From contig NW_001865043.1 of assembly GCF_000002865.3 (NCBI RefSeq), positions 389,008 through 453,007 on the forward strand: DNA of 64,000 nt, read 5' to 3'. Each line of letters opens with the position of its first letter. The first letter of the stretch is position 1. The notes below the pieces were generated by a model. That model did not search any database and was not told the DNA's origin. It saw only the letters and a list, made by a program, of their open reading frames with translations. Of the stretch, positions 33,565 to 44,214 are shown piece by piece. The DNA comes from Monosiga brevicollis MX1 (taxonomy: Eukaryota > Opisthokonta > Choanoflagellata > Craspedida > Salpingoecidae). The position numbers were made by a program, and so were the translations under genes.

Positions 33565-36500
33565 CTATGCGCTGCTTGCGTGATCGTCCTCTTGATACTG
33601 AAAGTCAAAGTTTGTCGGTGGTGCCGGAACCTGTACAAGCAAGTGTGAGTGAAGAGGTTGCCCTCGCCCCAACACAAACGAGTCAGTGGGTGGTAAGACA
33701 TGCTTGACGTACCGCTGGGGCCGAGCCAAGCTCAATGCCATGCAGATTGAGCAGGTGCAAGCGGACCTCAAGCTGCAAAAGGTCATCAATCTCTCGAGTT
33801 GATTCAGGCTCTGTGGGCGCGCCACCTGTGAGGGCGCGGAGACCATCGATCCAGATGGCGGCGTCGCTCCGCTTGCCGGCGGTAAAAATCAACTTGTCGT
33901 CGATGCCAGCGCCCATGATGGCAAAGGTGCGATTAATCTCCTCTGAGTCCTTCTTCTTCAAGTTGGACACCTCTTCTACCTCTTCACCGACCAGCAGACA
34001 CGCCACGTCGCGCACTTCGCCTACACACAGATTCAAAACCAAGTCGATCAGAGAGGATCACGATAAGTGCTCTGCCAAATTCCAGGATCATTGAGCGTGT
34101 GGCTCCGAGCGAGCGAGCGAGCGGCCAAATCTCACATTGATGTGTCATTTGAGGTTTCTCGGTAGACTGATCCTTGTTGATGGGGTCACTCCAGCGCAGC
34201 GTCTTGTGATTCTGCGACAGCTCAGCCAGGAACGCCAATTCTACGCATGGGTCCCGACCACAGCACCTCGTGAGTGTCCAAGCAATTGACAAGGGTCAAT
34301 GTTCTTCTGCGTCACGCAATCATCCAAAAAGTGGGATGCCCGAGGCTCACCGCGTTTTTGACGACCCTTGACCCAGGCCGTGAAACGCAAACCATGCTCC
34401 ATGATCTTCCAGTGATGCGAGCGAACCAGCTTGACCATGTCCTCGCGCAGCTTGCGCTCCAACCGCTTGACTGGCTCAGTCAGGATTTGCTTGTGCAAGG
34501 CCTCCTTTTCCGCCATTCGTTGGCGATCCAACATCTTCTCGTACGAATTGCTCGTCAGGACCTCGTTGAGACGATCCTTGTCCGTAATGGCCTCTGGTGC
34601 TGCAAACGCCACCTCAATTTGTCGGCGCGTCATAATCACCACCTTGTCAAAATCTTCTGTCCGCGCCTCCATCTCGCGCCATGTCCGGAGCGCCAGGTGT
34701 GTGCAGTGGACAAAGAGCTAATACACATTGAGCCAGGAGCAGGTACGAGCATGAGTTCCAGCAGGTCGACTGGGCAACGGGCAGGGGTCAAATTCTTGTC
34801 TCGGGTTCACACATGCTCAAGTCTGACCTCAAAAAATGCCTGTGACGATGTGTACAAAAAGGGGAAAAAGTGCTCTGACGTTGTGTCGGCTGCAGGAAAC
34901 ACATTCAATCATGGCAACATGAGCACACCGCAAGCAAGGCCGCAGTCAAGTGATCAGGACCGAGTCAGTTGAAAGCAAACAGAGAAAAAAAAAAAAAAAA
35001 GTGGTCGACGCAGCGGCTCTGCCCGGTTTTGCCACGTATGAAAAGTCACTCACGATCTTGGCCCGCGCCGAGAATATCCAACAGAATCAAGAGCACCTGT
35101 TGTAGCACAAGCACAAGTCTGTGAGCGTGCACGTACGCCGGCGAGTGCCCTCATGACAAAACCCAAAATTGGGCGAGGTACATACTTGCTGCGACATGCG
35201 CACAAAAGAGCAGCCGTAGCCGGCTGGTCGCGAAACCTGCTCCAGCACCAATTGCTCATAGAGCTTTTTTTCAAACAACGTTGACGTGAGCGCCACAATC
35301 ATGTTGAGCAAGCTGCAGCTGCAGTGGCAGGGCGCAAGGTCAAGGCGCAAAAAGACTCACCTTGGCATCAATGTCAATAAATTTGACCAGGGCATCGAGC
35401 GTCAGCACGCCTGGAGTGGACAGCAGCTCGGGTGACTCGGTCACATCCAACGAGTTTTCAAAGCCCAACATCTTGTAGAGCTTGTCTCGCTTGATGTCTT
35501 TCTCCTCGTTCTCACCGCGCAGCGGGTCAGTCAACATGTCCAGCTTTTTAACGCAATCCTGTCGACAAGCACACCCCAACGACCCAGCATCGTTTTGCAG
35601 TGTTGCATACAAAGGGGTGCATTGAGCGAGGGCAACATGTGCTGCAAGGTAAGTGCGTCCAAAAAGAAAAAAAAATAAAAATGAAACAAAAACATAAAAA
35701 AAAAGTAGACAGTACCGTGTCATCTGTGGTGAAAAAGTAGTGGCTGCGCTCGTAGTAGCGCCGGAGCCAGAGCCGCTGAAAAACGTCTGTTACACATACA
35801 CCAACGTGTGAGGATCACTCAAGTACACCTACAGAGGCAGCAAACGCATTCTGGACGCACAGAGCTGATGACGGGTTCCCTCCACGGCCAACGAAGATCG
35901 AGCTACGCTGCTCAGTGTCTTTACCACTTTTGAGTCTTGCAATAGAGTAAATAGCTTCTGCGCAAGGTTGGACCGGTAACATGAGAGGCACGGGCATGCA
36001 ATGGATGGAGATGACCCGCACGTATGGGTAAGCATTACATTTGGACGTACCTGGCGCTCCAGGGGCCGCACCGTCTTGCGCATGATAACGTTGAGAAAAG
36101 GCAAAGCATGCTGTTTGGCAAGTTTTTCGTCACTGGCATGATTGGGTGGAATCATCGTGAGGCAAGATAACACGTGTCAGTCGTTGATCAGCGGCGACGG
36201 GTGCAACCATGCCGGGGTATACAGCGAGGCGGAGCCTTACGAGTTCATGTAGTTGATGACGTCCTCCACTTGCATGTTGCGGCTGAACTGGGTCATGCCA
36301 TCAGCGCTGCGCTCAATGTACAATGCCAGCAACTCGTAGGTTTGGTTTTGACCAAAGACCGGCTGTCGCGCAGCCGACTTGATAAAGGCAAAGAGCTAAG
36401 AGCAGACATTGCCAACACAGACATTGCCAACACCAGTGTCAGTTGCGATTCGGGATGGACTCTCAGGTAGGCCTGGCGCTCGACAAGCGCCTGGGGCGAC

Positions 36501-37476
36501 ACTGCTGGCAGCAGCACAAAAACTCCTGCCATCCCCGTCTGCGGCTCTTACAAAATCGACGAGCTCCTTTCGATCGTCAAAGCAGGTGATGGGCACGAGG
36601 TTGTGATGCATCAGCGTTTGCAGACACTGCACGGCATAACCAAATTCTGTCTTGTGGTCCGAGTTGCTCTGGTGCTGCTGCAAAAAGTCGAGCAGTTTGA
36701 TGTGCCCTGAAAGCGGAGCGAAGTCCCTAGTAAGCACGACGATGACTCGGGAATGGTCTTGCTTCAGGCGCATCAATCTGGCTCGGAATCACACCTTTGT
36801 CCTGCACAAAATGCCGCGAAAAGTCGACATCCTTGACTAAAGTTTTGAGCTGTTCCAAAGTCTTGTTGGGGGCCTTGGATGAAAGAGCTTGCAATGCTTG
36901 CGCGGCGCGCGCGTGCTGTTTGAACAATACACACATATCATGTGTCAAGAAGTTGCAAAACAGTGTGGGTACGGACGACACAAGAGCTAGGGCACGAACT
37001 GTGGCGAGTTCCAGCTGAAACACGGCGCCATTGCACAACAGCTGCTCGCGGTTCTGCCGATAGGCAAAGTTCAAGTTGTTCAAGTTGAGGAATGTGGTGA
37101 GAAAAAAAAAAAAAGGCGGGGGGGGGGAGGAATTTTTGAGTCCAAATGGGTTTTGGTAAGACGGGGCTGCAATGACCTGCCTCTTCTTTCAATATGGTCT
37201 GTGTTTTCTGATCACGCAGCTGATACTGGCTTGGGTCGGCCAGCTTGAAGGCCTTGCAAAACCCATCGACGATACTGCTCAACTCGTTGCTCTGCATCAC
37301 AAAGGCCAGCATCAGACAAGCAGTGGTAAACAGAGATGGGGCGTGGCAGGCTTGTTTGCTGATTGAGATCGATGGCAGTGAAGGGAGGCACGTACCAAAT
37401 TGACTTCCTGCAACGAAGGCAGGCTACTTTCATAAGTGCAGCCCACCTTGACCGTGCCCGGAGTACTCTTGTTCAT
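33565..37476 (-). CDS. ELMO: ELMO/CED-12 engulfment and motility protein
   Basis: Candidate ATG at 37476 gives MNKSTPGTVKVGCTYESSLP, in line with the VKVA-type start of ELMO. The next exon continues the ubiquitin-like N-domain (FKLADPSQYQLRDQKTQTIL). Armadillo-like segments follow (NKTLEQLKTLVKDVDFSRHF; YELLALYIERSADGMTQFSR). The central segment RDKLYKMLGFENSLDV...LSTPGVLTLDALVKFI corresponds to YKMLGFTN...TPPGMLALDNM in animal ELMO. Then come FDKVVIMTRRQIEVAF, EKMLDRQRMAEKEALHKQIL and a PH domain ending FTAGKRSDAAIWIDGLRALT. The tail LHLLNLHGIEL...PAPPTNFDFQYQ aligns with the ELMO C-terminal Pro-rich end. ELMO pairs with DOCK-type GEFs to activate Rac in phagocytosis and migration. The part upstream of 37476 is open but lacks a convincing start, so a 5' UTR exon is likely. 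Confidence 0.88.
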
Positions 37477-37973
37477 GGCGCCGGTCTGTTTGGAACTGCT
37501 TGTCACGCGAATGGACAGGCGTCAACTGATCAAGACGCATAGGTCAGATGCCAGTCCTTGGCAGTACAGTTGCGACTTACCGTGTTCCAACCTCGTTGCA
37601 ACCGCCTCACGTGACACGCTGTCCAGCCGTTGAGATTGGGCTGTGGACAAGCACAACGTTGTCTGGTGAGGTGCAGTGAAACGCAGCCAGCTCAGCGATC
37701 CAGCGGGTCTTCTTGTCAACACCTTGTGTACCAAGAACCCGTCATTCCAGGCCAGATGGTGCTGTGGCCATGACAGCACCCACATATCCCACCCACACGA
37801 GCACACCACAGACACAGACACAGGCACAGGCACAGGCACAAGGGATGATCGGGACGTACCCCAATACCACTAGACGATGCCAGTTCAGTCAGTACCCCCT
37901 CCCACCGCCGCCCTCTTCCAGGGACTTGTGATTTGACGTCCAACAAAGGGCAAAGTCCCTCCCCCGTTTTGTT

Positions 37974-38370
<397 letters not shown>

Positions 38371-38727
38371 TTTCTGTGGACAAGTTGGAACTACCAAGTG
38401 TATTTCATCGAGGTCGAAAGGAGTGACAATTGATTACCAAGCGTGATGATTCGAGACGGCAAGCCTTGCCCATATGAGAGCGCGCTCCAGGGAATGTGTT
38501 GATGTTAATCCTTGAGGCTGTGCCCACGTCGCTAACGGCACTGGCCGATGGAAATGAGGTTGGACTGAGAGTCTGAGGGAGAAAAAAAAAAAATAGGTGT
38601 ACTTGATGTGAAGTCGATTGTGAGATGGCCAAACAGCCACACTGGGCAGCGGAGCAGCACGCCAAGAATCATGAGAGATTGTGTGACCGGGAAACAGACG
38701 ACTCACGATCATGTCAGGAACACGCAG

Positions 38728-41438
38728 CTATTGGATATCACACGGGCTGCCGCCTTCTTCAAACGAAACTGCTCGAAGTGCATGCTTTATCGGCGTAGCA
38801 ACGCAAACGACACAGGGAGCATCGTCAAGAAGTCGATGCACGAGTGCCAGCGGTCGGAGCTCAACACCTCTTCGCACGTAGATGATCGAGCCAGAATCAC
38901 CACCTTGAGCAACACGCTCCATGGCACCTTGACCCGGATCCAGGGTGAAAAAGTACTGGTTTGCGTAGAGAGGCTCACCGGCTGGTACATTCTCGCTCAA
39001 TTCGCCAACATCACGGACGTGTGTTGGACCGGGCACGACCTCTCGAACGCAGCCAATGCCAGCGAGCAGTGTGATCGGTACGCCAAAGCCAACAGGGCCC
39101 GACGTGCGACCAAATAGCACAATTGAACTTCCTTCTTCGAATACGGAATCCAAGGTGGCAGGCTCGTTGATCACGCGTAGCTACCGACCAATCACATCAG
39201 ACCCCACTCCCTGCTCGCGCAGGAGAGGGCAGTCGTCAGTTTCAATTTCAGGTATGGAAAAAAGCCGTCCTCATCCGTCAGAGCCCGTTCGGGATCCTCG
39301 AGGCGGAGCAACGCCACGTCCACGGATGTGGGCGGTTGCAACCGTTTGCCAAGCCCCGCTTGTTCACCGGCTATCCATTGCAGATCTGTGAACTTGGCAA
39401 CTTGGGAAAATAATGTGAATCGATCGGTGACAGAAGGAACAGTGGCAGGTGCACCCACCACCCGATCTTCAGCGCTCTCGAACAACACGTGATCGCAAGT
39501 GAGTGCGTACACGCCGCCGTTTGGTCCACGGAAAAGACCGCCAATTGTGCCTGGCCGGCTTTCACCTCGCTTTCCGACCGACGACCCGGGGTACACTTGA
39601 GCCCTCCAGTCTTCATCCAGCCCGCGGTACCGAGCCCAATCTGAAGGACCACTTGCCTTTCGCACACTGCCAGTCCGCACCTCCACAGGCAAGCCACACA
39701 AGCGCTTGGGCAGACAGGCCTCGCCCTCTGGGCACAGGCCTTTGCACCATACATAAACAACAGTGACGAGTTCGGGCGGTATGTCGTCTCGCACGCGTAC
39801 ACCAGGCCGCACGCATGTCACCCACGAGTGCTCGTACATGCATTGCTGCACCTCGGGGAGGTTCCACTCCCTCGAGGCCTCGGCGGCCTGCTCGGGAGTC
39901 ATGATGCCAAGGCAGCTTGTGGACATTTCCGACGGCTGTTCAGGAAGCACATGAAGGGGAAGCCGGCACAACTCGCTGGAAGCACGCCAAATCGCATATC
40001 CTGCCTCAACCTGTGCAAGGCTGAGGATGGGCACAACACAGAGTGCCACCGAACGACCTTTGTCCAGGTCGCGTGCTAAACGCACAATTGGATCTGGCAG
40101 CTTTGCAGCGCCGCCATTATTACGAAGCCTCAGCCACGGGAAGCGATCGACCGGCAAACCTGTATGTTCTGGCTCAATAAAAACCCCGGATTGATCGCGA
40201 AGAGCCATGCGAAGGCGACGATGCAGCGATGCCCTCGGGGCTGAGGTGTCGGTAGTTTTGGCCAATGCGTCTTGGACATGCAAATTGGCAGCCTTTACCA
40301 GCTTCGATGGCTGGGTCACCAACGCTTTTTTTTCAACGTTTCTCTTGATTTGCTTGGCCTCCTCCAGAGCCTTGTAAGTACCAGTTGTGCTGGGGTGCTT
40401 CTCTCCAAGCGTTGCAACTCGAATCTCCAAGACCTTGCTGTAGTACTCGAAGGCACGCTCATACTGGCCTTGACTATAGTACGCGTTGGCCATGTTGTGG
40501 TAATGTTGTCGCGGTGCTTGGATGCTGTTCACCCAGCGCGGCGAGCTGAATCTCCAGGGCTTTGCCACAGTACTCGAGGGCACGCTCGCACTGGCCCTGG
40601 CTCATGCACACGTTGCCCAGGTTGTGGTAGGTGGCCGCCATATCAGGATGCTTATCTCCAAGCGTTGCAACTCGAATCTCCAAGACCTTGCTGTAGTACT
40701 CGAGGGCACGCTCGTATTGGCCTTGGCTATAGTACGCGTTGCCCATGTTGTGATAAGTTGTTGCGGTGCTTGGATGTTGCTCACCCAGCGCGGCGAGCTG
40801 AATCTCCAGGGCTTTGCCACAGTACTCGAGGGCACGCTCGCACTGGCCCTGGCTCATGCACACGTTGGCCAGGTTGTGGTAGGTGGCCGCCATATCAGGA
40901 TGCTTATCTCCAAGCGTTGCCACCTGGACCTCCAAGACCTTGCTGTAGTACTCGAGGGCACGCTCATACTGGCCTTGGCTATAGTACGCGTTGCCCATGT
41001 TGTGGTAGGTTGTCGCCGTGTCAGGATGCTTATCTCCAAGCGTTGCAACTCGAATCTCCAAGACCTTGTTGTAGTACTTGAGGGCACGCTCATACTGGCC
41101 TTGGCTGTAGTACGCGTTGCCCATGTTGTGATAGGTTGTTGCGGTGCTTGGATGTTGCTCACCCGGCGCGGCGAGCTGAATCTCCAGGGCTTTGTCACAG
41201 TACTCGAGGGCACGCTCGCACTGGCTTTGGCTATGGGACACCAGATTGGAATCTGAAAGAGGTGGGCAGAGCAGGTCAGCTGGGCATGAAGAGGTGGCGC
41301 GAGTGGGGAGGGGCAGGGCCCACAGTGGCCCGTACCGGCAACTGGAGTCGTCAAGTCCACCAGAGATTTTCTCTGACGCTGCCTCTCACCTGTGGAGTCA
41401 TCGCCCCCCTGCCCTTGGCGGCTGGAACATCCCTCCAT
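38728..41438 (-). CDS. TPR repeat protein with C-terminal trypsin-like protease domain, frame-disrupted
   Basis: A short first exon (MEGCSSRQGQGGDDST, ATG at 41438) joins in phase at about 41252 to roughly eight tandem 42-residue kinesin-light-chain-type TPRs (ALEYYSKVLEIRVATLGDKH; TATTYHNMGNAYYSQGQYER). A linker with KALEEAKQIKRNVEKKAL and a region of about 150 residues follow, then a serine-protease fold. Its triad candidates are His in YALTCDHVLF (39489-39491), Asp in SVDVALLRLE (39318-39320) and Ser in QGGDSGSIIY (38893-38895), the last matching the GDSGG-type loop. So the protease is likely catalytic in kind, possibly released or activated through the TPRs. Three disruptions relative to the expected frame are visible: a one-base length difference near 40515, one at the A6/T6 run near 39252 and an in-frame TAG near 39180. 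These could be sequencing errors, an unrecognised splice or gene decay. Confidence 0.7.
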
Positions 41439-42918
41439 CGTGCTGCTGCAGCTGATTGAAGCAAAACTCTCGGACCGGAAAATGTGTTCTAACTCATACA
41501 AGCAGCGTCATCGGTCCGAAGAGTTACACACGTTTCATTTCAAACGAAGAAATGCTTTCGGTGTCATTTTGTACTTCCCAAACCAATTCCATCGGTTGCT
41601 GTTGCATGCAGGCTCAGTCTCCCAAGGCACAGCCGAGCTCATTGCAAAAGCTAGCGCACCATGGCACCAAACACAAAGAACGCCAAGAAGATGAGCAAGA
41701 ACAAGAGCCAAGCGACGGTTTTGCAAAAAGGGACGAACGAAACCGGAAAGAGTACGTTCTTAGTCGGCGCTCACCAAGCTCCTCGACCAAAATCAGAATC
41801 ATGAGGAGGCAGACGCGAGCCAGGTTGGCGGCTCGGAAGGAAAAGACGAACAAGAACCTCAAAAGACGGCGAGAATCTCGGGTACGCACAAGACAGCGGT
41901 CGCCCGGCCCAAGCGGATGTACGAAGCCAAAGACGAGAGGTCCTTGGCGAATCATTACGGGGGGACCCAAGCCGGAGGGCACATGTGATGGATGTGGCCA
42001 CGTGGTGAGAGCTACCGGAACGAGTGAGTGGCGCACCTCCAGCACGGTCTCAACACGCAAGTCATGGAGGCGTGGCACAAGCTGTCGCCAAAGCGGTTTT
42101 CCGAGTGGTGCGAGATGACGGGGAGCGTTACGTCGCTCCTGAGGACAGTGACAGGAGCGCAGACAGAGTATCGCAAGCCATCATGCAATGCATATGGCGG
42201 AGCGGATCGGGACGTGGTCCCAGGCACAAATGGCGTCGGTGGGGGGGCATGCGCTAACCCCAAACACCACTTAATCTGAAGCTGCCGGGCCTGCATGGAG
42301 GTATTCTGTCTGTTATGATTTCAAGGGCCACGGCTGTGGGCGGGCCAAGTGTAGTGCTGCCGCACGTGTGGAAGTGTACAGGACGCAGCGATGCTGTCTC
42401 ATCTGTACTTGCTGCTGTAGCCAAAATTCGTACGTCTTGGGGGCTCCATTTTTATTGGCCTCTGCTCCTTGCGACAGCAAATTTTTGTCGGCCAGTGCAT
42501 GCCTCCCGAAACGCAATGGCTCACCGTGGTGGCGACACACCAAGAAAACCTTTCCAAGATAATGTCCCGTATCTCATCAAACAGCGATCAAATGTTTTGC
42601 TTTGAGGCTCCAAGCTCTGCTTGCACCCCTTCATCCTTGAGGGCCCCATACTGAGGGCAACCAATTTTCGCGAGTCCATGATTAATTTGTGGAAGGCCTC
42701 ACCACTAGAGCAGCACTCAGATGACATCCCACCTTGTCCGGATCAGCCTGAAAGTGGCCGACGAGGAACCCGCTGATTTGCCTCTGTCAATGCCTTGATA
42801 AAACTCGAAATCAAGATTGAGATTGTCAAATTGACATTGGGCTGGAATGAATTGATGCTATTCTTGTCTCGCCCAGTCAGGCAATAAGGAGAGGTAGCAC
42901 TGCTTTGGCATCGAGGGT
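41439..42918. other. Unresolved stretch with weak coding signal
   Basis: Two overlapping + strand frames look partly protein-like: a Lys/Asn-rich start at 41661 (MAPNTKNAKKMSKNKSQATV) and a segment near 41800-41990 (EEADASQVGGSEGKDEQEPQ; ARPKRMYEAKDERSLANHYG). Near 42060-42180 a further frame reads MEAWHKLSPKRFSEWCEMTG. I could not connect them with canonical splice sites or recognise a family. A small multi-exon gene is possible. From 42300 to 42918 I see nothing. Confidence 0.3.
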
Positions 42919-43851
42919 TCAAGCCTCGAGGCGGTCTTCCAGAAACTCCGTAATCGTGTCGGTGTCCCAGCTCTCAATGTTCAGTTCCTCTGCCATCTCT
43001 CCATCAGCGTTGAAGAGCTGCAGGCGCGGCGGCGCCAGATGCTTGTGCACGTGCTTCAGGTTCTTAAACATTGATTTGCGCTCACCATCCACGAAAGCTA
43101 AGGGGCAAATGGAAGTTGCGGTGATACGTGAGCACAAGGCAGAGCAAGTCGGATCATCAAGACAGCCAAGAACCGGAGATCATGCCCAAGCAAGCAGGAG
43201 CTGGCTGGCCAGCTCGTCGTGTTATTACGTGGCCAGTTTGCGACCACGGGTGGCAACTCACGGGCAATCTGTGGGAACGCTCGCAGCTTGCAGTTGCACA
43301 TTTCCAAGATGGCCCGAGGATACTTGGTGACCTGCGGTGCCACGAGGTGAATGGCCGCGTGTTCTGTCTGGCTCGAGAGGTGGACGACTCGTGCCCCTAT
43401 TAAATGTCTTTACGTACCTGGCCCTGCGTCATGCCGTCATCTTGGCAGCATGCACTACAAGCCTCGCTGAGAACTTCGAGCTCAAACTTTGGCAGCAACT
43501 GTGTCTCGGCCAGCGACATGTGTATCAATCAGACACCAAACAGACATCCACCGACATTCTCCAAAGCGGGACGCAGCGATGAGGCGGCTCGAACCTGACA
43601 ACTGCTACACACAAGTCCCTCCGTAAAGCCTGCCTCAGAGCACTGCACCACGCTCCAACGATTGGCGCTTGATGCGCCATTGGCACCGCTCTGTACGCCC
43701 CAGACTGAGGCCAAGAGCACCTAAACGTCACCCCACCCCGGTTTGGCCCATGAAACAACTTCGAGAAAAACAACATACACACACTCGAGGCTCACACAGC
43801 CCAGCACCTTACCAGCACCACAAGGCCAGACGCTCCCAGTGTGACCGCCAT
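42919..43851 (-). CDS. SELENOF: SELENOF/Sep15 homologue with cysteine in place of selenocysteine
   Basis: ATG at 43851 opens a signal peptide split by an intron (MAVTLGASGLVVL then VLLASVWG). Exons in phase then give QCSEAGFTEGLVCSSCQ, LLPKFELEVLSEACSACCQD, VTKYPRAILEMCNCKLRAFP and FVDGERKSMFKNLKHVHKHL, ending LQLFNADGEMAEELNIESWD...EFLEDRLEA. This follows animal SELENOF throughout: the Cys-rich UGGT-binding domain, then a thioredoxin-like domain. The redox motif CGU (Cys-Gly-Sec) is CNC here (43290-43298), with a plain TGC codon in the Sec position. It therefore needs no SECIS element. SELENOF sits in the ER lumen and assists glycoprotein quality control with UGGT. A retention signal is absent, as in animals. 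Confidence 0.9.
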
Positions 43852-43992
43852 GCTCCCTTGTAACCCTTGTCGTCGGTTGACTCCGCTAAATCACCAAGTC
43901 AAGTGCTATCGCTCGCTGCTCTCCGCTGGCTGCCAAGTCAGGAGGTCACTGGGCACCAACCGTGTTGCCGCGCCTCAGAAAAGGGCTTCAAA
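43852..43992. promoter_or_regulatory. Possible bidirectional promoter
   Basis: The SELENOF-like gene starts at 43851 on the - strand. A + strand ATG at 43993, a possible first exon of the PHD-finger gene, starts 141 bases away. A shared promoter is inferred from spacing alone; no motif is recognised. Confidence 0.35.
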
Positions 43993-44214
43993 ATGAAATT
44001 GGATGACATTTCATCTTCCGACGATTTGTCTGACATATTTGGGCGGGGAAAAAGCGCCTGGTGTTGTCGACAATTCAGAAACCAAAAGTGCGTGGTGCTG
44101 CTGCTGCATTTGCACAGTGACTCCTTGTCCGGCAGCATTCGCTTTCGATGAGTTTTTGGTGGCATTTCATTCTTGACTTTGTGGCAGGGCTCGGTACATC
44201 GGCAGTGAAGATCG

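Noticed and set aside
40272-41256. Long + strand frames with LVLALAIVRVAHVV-type repeats
   Set aside because: Antisense shadow of the second TPR array.
41456-42118. 220-residue very basic + strand frame
   Set aside because: Arg/Ser-biased with no recognisable motif, and it overlaps a more protein-like frame. Not enough support to call a gene.
38728-43851. Idea that SELENOF and the SECp43-like gene form a selenium gene cluster
   Set aside because: The SELENOF copy has Cys instead of Sec, the RRM protein may be RBP45-like, and eukaryotic neighbours are rarely functionally linked. Kept only as a side remark.
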